A stretch of DNA of 5,951 nt from CAZKGE01 sp964541695 (GTDB taxonomy: Bacteria > Bacillota > Clostridia > Christensenellales > CAG-138). Each line of letters opens with the position of its first letter. Position 1 is the first letter of the stretch. Below, piece by piece: positions 1 through 5,423 of this stretch. The DNA is taken from the NCBI GenBank assembly GCA_964541695.1, contig CAZIRB010000122.1, positions 1-5,951 of the forward strand, given 5' to 3'. The notes under the pieces were generated by a model. It ran no database searches and was not told the DNA's origin. It saw only the letters and a program-made list of their open reading frames with translations. The translations under genes were made by a program, and so were the position numbers.

Positions 1-4
1 AGTT

Positions 5-62
5 GGGTTTCCAAAGGGGGTTTCCCCCTTTGGCAGAGGTTTGGAGGCGGAGCCTCCAACGT
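5..62 (-). repeat. Twin-hairpin repeat, copy A
   Basis: Two perfect hairpins lie side by side. The first (11-33) has a 10-bp stem, CCAAAGGGGG with CCCCCTTTGG, and a TTT loop. The second (41-59) has an 8-bp stem, TTGGAGGC with GCCTCCAA, and a GGA loop. A GGGTTTCC flank precedes the first. The same arrangement occurs at 2405-2466, 2615-2671 and 2762-2816. I call the orientation minus because the copies at 2405 and 2615 read the other way. It ends directly at a C-rich tandem repeat and lies about 65 bases upstream of the thrS promoter -35. No coding function is seen. It could be a REP-like or MITE-like element, or a terminator of a gene left of the window. Confidence 0.85.
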
Positions 63-63
63 T

Positions 64-122
64 CCCCTTCCCCGTTTCCCGTTTCCCGTTTCCCGTTTCC
101 CGTTCCCCGTTTCCCTTCCCCG
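64..122. repeat. C-rich tandem repeat (TTTCCCG heptamer), G-quadruplex motif on minus strand
   Basis: Four perfect tandem copies of TTTCCCG occupy 75-102, followed by degenerate units to 122. Altogether nine runs of three or more C lie between 64 and 121, separated by two to four bases. Read on the minus strand, this is GGG runs with loops such as AAAC, which meets the usual sequence definition of an intramolecular G-quadruplex. It ends three bases before the -35 box of the thrS promoter. A degenerate G-rich counterpart lies at 2372-2404 next to repeat copy B. Quadruplex formation is inferred from the motif only. Confidence 0.85.
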
Positions 123-124
123 CA

Positions 125-152
125 TTGACAACCGCGGCGCGTGTGGTATACT
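125..152 (+). promoter_or_regulatory. Sigma-A type promoter of thrS
   Basis: A perfect -35 box TTGACA (125-130) is followed, after a 16-base spacer, by TATACT (147-152), one mismatch from the TATAAT consensus. Transcription would begin at about 158-160, exactly where the T-box leader structure begins. The match and the placement make this the likely thrS promoter. The spacer is one base shorter than the optimum of 17. Confidence 0.88.
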
Positions 153-157
153 AAGCA

Positions 158-398
158 TGATTCCGAACGACTTGGGAAGCAGTAGCGGAACGAACGCAAA
201 AGCCGAAAGAGAGCCGCGCAGTAGCTGAAAGCGCGGCGGCCATGCGCCGCGAAGACCGCCCGACGACGGGACCGGGCCCGCCCGATACAGCGGAAAGAGC
301 GCGCGCCGCTTTTTGCCGGCGCGAAACCGGGTGGAACCGCGGTGCGGCGAAAAGAGCCGATCGTCCCTGACAATGTCCAGGGGCGTTTTTATTTTTTT
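158..398 (+). promoter_or_regulatory. T-box riboswitch, threonine-responsive leader of thrS
   Basis: This untranslated leader lets uncharged tRNA control synthetase expression by antitermination. The conserved T-box core GGTGGAACCGCG is at 330-341 and is followed by an intrinsic terminator (362-398). Stem I can be folded by eye. The AGTA motif (181-184) faces GAA (251-253) as the usual loop E, stacked on GCGG (185-188) paired with CCGC (247-250). The distal arm has AGAGAG (208-213) and stem GCCGCGC (213-219) with GCGCGGC (231-237). Below the loop, TTGGG (172-176) pairs with CCCGA (259-263). This places a threonine codon, ACC (255-257), in the specifier loop. A stem III candidate pairs CGCGCCG (302-308) with CGGCGCG (317-323). 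GGG of the T-box region can pair with CCC in the terminator 5' arm (antiterminator). The specifier assignment is inferred; the frame one base earlier would be GAC. Confidence 0.93.
362..398 (+). terminator. T-box regulated intrinsic terminator
   Basis: CGTCCCTG (362-369) pairs with CAGGGGCG (378-385) in an 8-bp stem with one G-U pair and an 8-base loop. It is followed by five T, one A and seven T (386-398). This is the expression platform of the leader: it stops transcription unless uncharged tRNA stabilises the alternative antiterminator. It ends 13 bases before the ribosome binding site AAGGAGG (412-418). Confidence 0.93.
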
Positions 399-426
399 GT
401 AAGGGAAAAGCAAGGAGGAGATACCC

Positions 427-2370
427 ATGATCATCACATTCCCCGACGGCGGAACGCGCGAATTTCCGGACGGCAGCACGCCGCTGGAGATTGCGGCGGC
501 GATCAGCCCGCGGCTGGCGAAGGCGACGCTGTCGTGCAGCGTCGACGGCGCGCATTCCGACGCGTTTCGGCCGCTCCACGGCGACCACGCGATCAAGTTC
601 TTTACGTTCGACGACGAGAACGGCCGCTGGGCGTACCGGCACACGGCGTCGCACCTGCTCGCGCACGCGGTCAAACGCCTGTACCCGGACATCAAGCTCG
701 CGATCGGCCCCGCGATCGAGAACGGCTTCTACTACGACTTCGACGCGCCGGAACCGTTCTCGCCGGCGGACCTTGCGCACATCGAGAAGGAGATCGAGAA
801 CATCTCGCGCGAGGACCTGCCGCTCGAGCGGTTCGAGCTGCCCAGGGCCGAGGCGATTGCCTTAATGGAACAGCGCGGCGAGCCGTACAAGGTCGAGCTG
901 ATCCGCGACCTGCCCGCGGACGCTACGATCAGCTTCTACCGCGAGGGCGACTTCGTCGATTTATGCGCCGGTCCGCACGTCAAGAGCACGGGCGTGGTCA
1001 AGAACGTGAAATTGATGAACGTCGCGGGCGCGTACTGGCGCGGCAGCGAGAAGAACAAGATGCTGCAGCGTATCTACGGCACGGCGTTTGAGAAGAAGGC
1101 CGACCTCGACGCGTACGTGACCGCGATCGAGGAGGCCAAGAAGCGCGACCACAACAAGCTCGGCCGCGAGCTCGAGCTGTTCACGACCGTGGACATGATC
1201 GGCCAGGGGCTGCCGATCCTTTTGCCCAAGGGCGCGCGCGTGATCCAGCTTCTGCAGCGCTTCGTCGAGGACGAGGAGCAGAAGCGCGGCTATCTCCTGA
1301 CCAAGACGCCGTTCTTCGCCAAGAGCGACCTGTACAAGGTCTCCGGCCACTGGGACCATTACAGGAACAACATGTTCGTCATGGGCGACCCGGACGACGA
1401 GGAGGCCGAGGTGTTCGCGCTTAGGCCCATGACCTGCCCGTTCCAGTTCATGGCGTACCTCAACCGCCCGCGCTCGTACCGCGACCTGCCGCTACGATAC
1501 AACGAGACCAGCACGCTGTTCCGCAACGAAAGCTCCGGCGAGATGCACGGCCTCATCCGCGTGCGGCAGTTCACGATCAGCGAGGGGCACCTCGCCTGCC
1601 GCCCGGACCAGGTCGAGGACGAGTTCCGCGGTTGCCTGGACCTGGCCAAGTTCATGCTCAAGACGCTCGGCCTCGATTCCGACGTGACGTACCAGTTCAG
1701 CAAGTGGGACGAGAACGACACGGAGAAGTACATCGGCGACAAGGCCGGCTGGGAAAAAACACAGAACATGATGCGCGACATCCTGACCGACCTCGACGTG
1801 CCGTTTATCGAGAAGGAGGGAGAGGCCGCCTTCTACGGCCCGAAGCTCGACATCCAGATAAGGAACGTCCACGGCAAGGAAGACACACTGATCACGATCC
1901 AGATCGACTTCCAGCTTGCGGAGCGCTTCGGCATGGTCTATACCGACGCCGATGGCGAGAAGAAATACCCTACCGTCATCCACCGCACGTCGATCGGCTG
2001 CTATGAGCGCACGCTCGCGCTCCTGATCGAGAAATACGCCGGCGCGCTCCCGACGTGGCTCTCTCCCGTGCAGGTACGCGTCCTGCCCATCACCGACCGC
2101 GCCGCTGACGCCTGCAAGGCGATCGAAGCGTCGCTCGCCGGCCGCGGCGTGCGCGTCGAGACCGACTTGCGCAACGAGAAGATCGGCTTCAAGATCCGCG
2201 AGGCGCAGATGCAGAAGGTCCCCTACATGCTCGTCATGGGCGATAAGGAGATCGAGCAGAACCTCGTCGCCGTGCGCTCCCGCAAGGGCGGCGATTTGGG
2301 AACCATGTCGCTCGAAGCGTTCACCGCAAAGCTGCTCGACGAGATCGCAAGTAAGGCGATCGAGCAGTAA
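427..2370 (+). CDS. thrS: Threonyl-tRNA synthetase
   Basis: This cytoplasmic class II synthetase charges tRNA-Thr with threonine using ATP and edits mischarged Ser-tRNA-Thr. The 647 residues match a full bacterial ThrRS. Domains in order: TGS (about 1-62); editing domain with HxxxH (H72, H76) and C180/H184; catalytic core (about 245-545); anticodon-binding domain (about 548-640). Class II motif 2 is FRNESSGEMHGLIRVR (365-380), with R366; the motif 3 region holds E527-R528. Zinc ligands C337, H388 and H519 fit the E. coli C334, H385 and H511 pattern. The core reads MTCPFQ and ISEGHL where E. coli has MNCPGH and QDDAHI, so this is a divergent but apparently active form. The ATG is fixed by AAGGAGG eight bases upstream and by the T-box leader. 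Expression should rise when threonine is scarce. It is transcribed alone and faces ftsZ across a 584-base gap. Confidence 0.98.
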   Translation: MIITFPDGGTREFPDGSTPLEIAAAISPRLAKATLSCSVDGAHSDAFRPLHGDHAIKFFTFDDENGRWAYRHTASHLLAHAVKRLYPDIKLAIGPAIENGFYYDFDAPEPFSPADLAHIEKEIENISREDLPLERFELPRAEAIALMEQRGEPYKVELIRDLPADATISFYREGDFVDLCAGPHVKSTGVVKNVKLMNVAGAYWRGSEKNKMLQRIYGTAFEKKADLDAYVTAIEEAKKRDHNKLGRELELFTTVDMIGQGLPILLPKGARVIQLLQRFVEDEEQKRGYLLTKTPFFAKSDLYKVSGHWDHYRNNMFVMGDPDDEEAEVFALRPMTCPFQFMAYLNRPRSYRDLPLRYNETSTLFRNESSGEMHGLIRVRQFTISEGHLACRPDQVEDEFRGCLDLAKFMLKTLGLDSDVTYQFSKWDENDTEKYIGDKAGWEKTQNMMRDILTDLDVPFIEKEGEAAFYGPKLDIQIRNVHGKEDTLITIQIDFQLAERFGMVYTDADGEKKYPTVIHRTSIGCYERTLALLIEKYAGALPTWLSPVQVRVLPITDRAADACKAIEASLAGRGVRVETDLRNEKIGFKIREAQMQKVPYMLVMGDKEIEQNLVAVRSRKGGDLGTMSLEAFTAKLLDEIASKAIEQ

Positions 2371-2371
2371 A

Positions 2372-2404
2372 GGGGACGAGGGACGGGGGACGGGAGTACG
2401 GGGG
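2372..2404 (+). repeat. G-tract cluster (G-quadruplex motif) after thrS
   Basis: Five runs of three to five G (2372-2375, 2380-2382, 2385-2389, 2392-2394, 2400-2404) are separated by two to five bases. The cluster begins two bases after the thrS stop codon and runs into repeat copy B. It is a degenerate inverted counterpart of the C-rich array at 64-122, because in both places the G-rich strand leads into the AACGTT that precedes the first hairpin. RNA or DNA quadruplex formation is inferred from the motif. Confidence 0.7.
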
Positions 2405-2466
2405 AACGTTGAGGGCTCCGCCCTCAAACACCTGCCAAAGGGGGAAACCCCCTTTGGAAACCCAAG
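2405..2466 (+). repeat. Twin-hairpin repeat, copy B
   Basis: Hairpin 1 (2409-2427) pairs TTGAGGGC with GCCCTCAA around TCC. Hairpin 2 (2435-2457) pairs CCAAAGGGGG with CCCCCTTTGG around AAA. The two are seven bases apart and AAACCC follows. This is copy A inverted, with hairpin 1 stem changes compensated on both arms. It could work as a 3'-end structure for thrS mRNA, but there is no run of T after it, so it is not a standard intrinsic terminator. Confidence 0.88.
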
Positions 2467-2478
2467 CAAAAGGGACCG

Positions 2479-2606
2479 TTGGAGGCTCCCCACAGTTCGC
2501 AATGGTCGCACACGCCCCTTTGGCCCTGTACTCTCTTGCTCACTGGGCCTGCGCCTCGCTTGATCCGCCATAGGCGGCGCTCGGCTTCGGCCCTCCAAAC
2601 CTCCAA
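2479..2606 (+). repeat. Expanded, multi-hairpin relative of the repeat
   Basis: The 5' arm TTGGAGGCTCC (2479-2489) is the same as in the complement of copy A. The matching CCTCCAA does not follow at once but lies 106 bases on, at 2592-2598, and again at 2600-2606. The segment between contains short inverted repeats: GGCCC (2522-2526) with GGGCC (2545-2549), CCGCC (2565-2569) with GGCGG (2573-2577), and GGC-TTCG-GCC (2583-2592), which would form a stable UUCG tetraloop. It is either a copy of hairpin 1 interrupted by an insertion, or a larger branched RNA element that shares the closing stem. No function is known to me. Confidence 0.5.
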
Positions 2607-2614
2607 TGGAAGCA

Positions 2615-2671
2615 TGTTGGGGACTCCGTCCCCAAACCCCTGCCAAGGGGGGAAACCCCCTTTGGAAACCC
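2615..2671 (+). repeat. Twin-hairpin repeat, copy C
   Basis: Hairpin 1 (2617-2635) pairs TTGGGGAC with GTCCCCAA around TCC. Hairpin 2 (2643-2665) pairs CCAAGGGGGG with CCCCCTTTGG around AAA, where an A to G change keeps pairing as G-U. The hairpins are seven bases apart and AAACCC follows, as in copy B. It has no adjoining G-tract cluster. It lies directly left of the terminator-like hairpin at 2677-2702. Confidence 0.88.
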
Positions 2672-2676
2672 AAAAC

Positions 2677-2702
2677 AAAGGCCGCTTGAACAAGCGGCCT
2701 TT
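2677..2702 (-). terminator. Intrinsic terminator, probably for ftsA-ftsZ (possibly bidirectional)
   Basis: A perfect 12-bp stem pairs AAAGGCCGCTTG (2677-2688) with CAAGCGGCCTTT (2691-2702) around AA. On the minus strand the stem is followed by TTTGTTTTGGG, a fair U tract. On the plus strand it is followed only by ATAGTG. It therefore fits best as a terminator for leftward transcripts from ftsZ, although the stem's own TTT could also help it stop thrS transcripts. Confidence 0.7.
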
Positions 2703-2761
2703 ATAGTGAATTTGGAAACCGACCTCCGAGCAAGCGCCTAGACTAGGGCGTGCCGCAGTAC

Positions 2762-2816
2762 GGGTTTCCAAAGGGCCCCCGGCCCTTTGGCGGGGTGCAG
2801 GGGCGGCGCCCCTGCA
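2762..2816 (-). repeat. Twin-hairpin repeat, copy D
   Basis: Hairpin 2 (2768-2790) pairs CCAAAGGGCC with GGCCCTTTGG around CCC. Hairpin 1 (2796-2816) pairs TGCAGGGGC with GCCCCTGCA around GGC. The orientation is that of copy A, with the GGGTTTCC flank on the left. The stem bases differ from the other copies on both arms together, so the hairpins persist while the sequence has drifted. Two short C runs at about 2867-2876 (CGTTCCCGTTCCC) may be what is left of a C-tract array. TTTGGAAACC at 2711-2720 is an inverted match to 2763-2772 and may be a fragment of another copy. Confidence 0.82.
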
Positions 2817-2848
2817 AAAAGTCAACGCCCTTGCAAAAACACGGCGTT
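2816..2848 (-). terminator. Weak terminator-like hairpin, leftward
   Basis: Read on the minus strand, AACGCC (2848-2843) pairs with GGCGTT (2829-2824) across a 13-base loop, followed by GAC and five T (2820-2816). The short stem and large loop make it a poor intrinsic terminator. It may be an accessory stop for ftsZ transcripts, or chance. Confidence 0.3.
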
Positions 2849-2881
2849 CCTCAAAAAACGTTCGTTCCCGTTCCCAATCAC

Positions 2882-2906
2882 AAAGCCCCGCTTCCGCGGG
2901 GCCTTT
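2882..2906 (+). terminator. Intrinsic terminator between thrS and ftsZ, likely bidirectional
   Basis: GCCCCGC (2885-2891) pairs with GCGGGGC (2896-2902) around TTCC. AAA and TTT on the outside can pair if one C is bulged. On the plus strand the stem is followed by a T-rich tract running to about 2920 (CTTTTCTTTCTTT), which suits thrS transcripts. On the minus strand the loop becomes GGAA and only CTTTGTGATT follows, a weaker U tract. This would be the first stop met by ftsZ transcripts, about 50 bases past its stop codon. Confidence 0.7.
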
Positions 2907-2954
2907 GCTTTTCTTTCTTTGTATATACCCGATCTACCCTTTCGCGTCCCTCCG

Positions 2955-4190
2955 CTACTTCCGCAAAAACGCGGGCACGTCGAGCTTGTTCTTGGGCTTC
3001 TCGTTGTAATCGCGGCGCAGATCGCGCTCGCCGAGAGTGGGTTCGCGGACGGGCATGGGCTCGGCGACGGGCTCGTCGGCGACGACGGGACGGCGCGGCG
3101 CGTAGGAGGCCGACGAGAACGCCTGCACCTGCGGCTGCGGCTGCTGCTGCATGGTCGGCATGGTGGGCCGGTACGCATGCTGCGAGAACGGCGTGCTGCC
3201 GAAAATCGGGTTGCTCTGCTGCGGCTGGACGGGAATGACCTCGCGCTCGAAACCCGTGGCGATCACGGTGATGCGCAGCGCGTCGCCCATGGCCTCGTCG
3301 ATGTCCGCGCCGAATATGATATTCGCCTCCGGATCGACGTTTTCGGCGATGAGCCGCGCGGCCTCGTTGACCTCGACGAGCGTGAGGTCCGCGCCGCCGG
3401 TGATGTTCATCAGCACGCCGCGCGCGCCGTCGATGCTGGTCTCGAGCAGCGGGCTCTCAATCGCTTGCCGCGCGGCCTCGGCCGCGCGCTTCTCGCCGGA
3501 CGCGTTGCCGATGCCCATGTGCGCCAGGCCCTTTTCCTTCATAATGGTCTTAACGTCGGCAAAGTCGAGGTTGATCATCGCGGGCACGGCGATGAGGTCC
3601 GATATGCCCTGTATGCCCTGCCTAAGCACGTCGTCCGCAACGCGCAGCGCGTCGGGCAGGCTTGCGCGGCCGACGAGGTCGATCAGTTTATCGTTCGGGA
3701 TCGTGATGAGCGTATCGACGGCGGGCTTGAGCGCCGCAATGCCGATCTCCGCGTTGCGCATGCGGACCTTGCCCTCAAACGAGAACGGCTTGGTCACAAC
3801 GCCCACGGTCAGCACGCCCATCTCCTTGGCGCACTCGGCGACGATGCTCGTCGCGCCGGTGCCGGTGCCGCCGCCCATGCCCGCGGTGATAAACGCCATA
3901 TCGGCGCCGCGCAGCGCTTCGCTGATCATCTCGCGGCTCTCCTCGGCGGCCTTGCGGCCGATCTCCGGGTCCGCGCCGGCGCCGAGGCCGCGCGTGAGCT
4001 TTTCGCCGATCTGGATGCGCTTCTCCGTTTTTGCCAGGTACAGCGCCTGTTTATCGGTATTCATCGCAACGAATTCAACGCCGCGCAGGCCGTACTGGAT
4101 CATGCGGTTGATGGCATTGCATCCCGCACCGCCGACGCCGATCACTTTGATCTTGGCGAATAATTCGGATTCGTTGTCCTGTTCGAACAT
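2955..4190 (-). CDS. ftsZ: Cell division protein FtsZ
   Basis: FtsZ is the tubulin-like GTPase that forms the Z ring at the division site. The 411 residues are a normal full length. The nucleotide-binding part begins with VIGVGGAGCNAI (16-27). The tubulin signature GGGTGTG is at 106-112. The T7 loop NLDFADVKTIM (207-217) carries D209 and D212, the residues that complete the GTPase site of the next subunit. The globular domain ends near residue 317. A disordered linker of about 80 residues follows, rich in Q and P (QQQPQPQVQ near 348-356). NKLDVPAFLRK (401-411) is the conserved tail peptide that binds FtsA and other partners. The ATG has a purine-rich site, AAGGGGGAAG, that overlaps the ftsA TAA stop, so the two genes are probably cotranscribed and translationally coupled. 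It ends in TAG. The antisense frame is open for much of its length, a common high-GC artefact. Confidence 0.98.
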   Translation of the reverse strand: MFEQDNESELFAKIKVIGVGGAGCNAINRMIQYGLRGVEFVAMNTDKQALYLAKTEKRIQIGEKLTRGLGAGADPEIGRKAAEESREMISEALRGADMAFITAGMGGGTGTGATSIVAECAKEMGVLTVGVVTKPFSFEGKVRMRNAEIGIAALKPAVDTLITIPNDKLIDLVGRASLPDALRVADDVLRQGIQGISDLIAVPAMINLDFADVKTIMKEKGLAHMGIGNASGEKRAAEAARQAIESPLLETSIDGARGVLMNITGGADLTLVEVNEAARLIAENVDPEANIIFGADIDEAMGDALRITVIATGFEREVIPVQPQQSNPIFGSTPFSQHAYRPTMPTMQQQPQPQVQAFSSASYAPRRPVVADEPVAEPMPVREPTLGERDLRRDYNEKPKNKLDVPAFLRK

Positions 4191-4202
4191 GGTTCTTCCC
4201 CC

Positions 4203-5396
4203 TTATTTTGTGAAAAGGTCGCGAAGCCTATCCACGACGCCGCCCGAAGGTTCGTCGTCATAATAGCCGCCCAGCGCGCGCAGTACAAAATCCATCGCGC
4301 CGAACGCGCTCGTAAAGTTCGGCGAATTCATCTCGGGCATGAACGGGATGTCGCGCTTGACCGGCAGGTTCAGCGCCAGCCGCATAAACTCGCTGCCGCC
4401 CTTCACCATTGCGATCCCGCCGCCCGTCAAATACGTCGTCGGGCTCGCTTCCGCGCCGACGCCGAGCTTGGACAGCGTCCTGCGGATTAAACCGACCAGC
4501 TCGTTTGCCCGCGCCTCCATGATCAGCTCGATCACGGAGTGCTCAACGCGCTTGGTGCCGGCCGCCATGCGGATGATCTCCGTGCTGCTCAGCGCGTCCT
4601 GTCCGAACACATACCGCCGTTTGACCTGCTCGGCCACGTCGAGCGGAATGTCGAGGCCGAAGCTTAAATCGCTCGCAAAATGCATGCCGCCCACGTCGAT
4701 CGTCGCCGAATGCGTCAGCGCCGCGTTCTCGACGACCGCGACGTCCGTGTGCGTATACCCCACGTCGAGGAGCACGGCGGGGCGGACGCGCTCCTTCTCC
4801 GGTATGATCGCGAGCGCCTCGGCAAGCTGGCTGCTGACGCACATCGAGATCTCGACGTTGATCGACTCGAGCGTCTCCTCCATGGCCTTGACGAACGGCT
4901 CGCGCACATACATATGCGACACGACGCCAGATATCTCGTCCGCCTTCACGCCCTCCGGCACCTCGCCGGAGACCACGCCGTTGACCGTGAACGACACGGG
5001 CGTGGAGTGCATCAGCACATAATCCTTCGCGCGGGCCTTCTTGAGCGACTCGGTGATGAGGTCGTCGATGTCCTGCGCCGTGATCTTGCCCGAGCGCGAG
5101 TGGATGCCGATGCGCGCCTCGGTCGTGACGAGCCGCGTAAACGGCGGCGGCACGGCCAGGGCGACCTCGCGGATACGCGTGCGGCTGTCCTGTTCCGCCT
5201 GCTGGACGGCCTCGATTACGGCTTCGCGCAGCGCCTGCGGGCTCTCGAACTCGCCCGCGCGGTAGCCGCTGTACGGGCAGACCGAAACGCCGTGGACGCT
5301 GATGCCGTCGGCGTTGACGGCGCTGCCCACGAGACACACGATCTTCGAGCTCCCGATGTCCAGTATTGCAGCGGGTTTTGCCACGCGTCCCCTCAC
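4203..5396 (-). CDS. ftsA: Cell division protein FtsA (membrane anchor of the Z ring)
   Basis: FtsA is an actin-like ATP-binding protein that tethers FtsZ filaments to the inner face of the membrane and recruits later division proteins. Visible motifs are phosphate 1 ILDIGSSKI (11-19), the FtsA-specific subdomain (about 87-165), phosphate 2 VLLDVGYTHTD (208-218) and the adenosine loop TYLTGGG (321-327). The last residues, GGVVDRLRDLFTK (385-397), form the amphipathic membrane-targeting helix. At 397 residues it is slightly shorter than the E. coli and B. subtilis proteins. The start is uncertain. GTG at 5396 has AAAGG only three bases upstream. GTG at 5384, giving M-AKPAAILDIG, has GAGGGG four bases upstream. 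ftsZ follows after 12 bases. No ftsQ/divIB gene is next to it on the upstream side. Confidence 0.95.
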   Translation of the reverse strand: MRGRVAKPAAILDIGSSKIVCLVGSAVNADGISVHGVSVCPYSGYRAGEFESPQALREAVIEAVQQAEQDSRTRIREVALAVPPPFTRLVTTEARIGIHSRSGKITAQDIDDLITESLKKARAKDYVLMHSTPVSFTVNGVVSGEVPEGVKADEISGVVSHMYVREPFVKAMEETLESINVEISMCVSSQLAEALAIIPEKERVRPAVLLDVGYTHTDVAVVENAALTHSATIDVGGMHFASDLSFGLDIPLDVAEQVKRRYVFGQDALSSTEIIRMAAGTKRVEHSVIELIMEARANELVGLIRRTLSKLGVGAEASPTTYLTGGGIAMVKGGSEFMRLALNLPVKRDIPFMPEMNSPNFTSAFGAMDFVLRALGGYYDDEPSGGVVDRLRDLFTK

Positions 5397-5423
5397 TGAC
5401 CTTTGCGGTATATATGCTTTGTA

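Noticed and set aside
64..122. Tandem array considered as a CRISPR-like repeat
   Set aside because: The unit is only 7 bases with no unique spacers and no cas genes are present; it is a simple tandem repeat.
151..780. Open frames across the thrS leader and start (151-780 minus; 342-1091 plus; 491-865 plus)
   Set aside because: They cover the promoter, the T-box RNA and the thrS 5' region in other frames, and are Arg-rich with no domain.
1492..2673. 393-codon open frame antisense to thrS, extending into the intergenic repeats
   Set aside because: The thrS reading on the other strand is unambiguous. The N-terminal part is translated repeat (recurring GFQRGFPP-like peptides), so this is an artefact.
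2735..2750. Small imperfect palindrome around CCTAGACTAGG
   Set aside because: The arms are short and there is no link to a U tract or a conserved element. It may be part of a decayed repeat but cannot be supported alone.
2424..2825. Open frames on both strands in the intergenic region (also 2479-2706, plus)
   Set aside because: They are made of the hairpin repeats and a terminator, lack convincing ribosome binding sites and show no domain. Repeats of this kind often produce false hypothetical proteins.
2787..4163. 458-codon open frame antisense to ftsZ
   Set aside because: It lies almost wholly opposite ftsZ, has no recognisable domain, begins inside repeat copy D, and has the Arg/Ala/His/Asp-rich make-up typical of antisense frames in high-GC genes.
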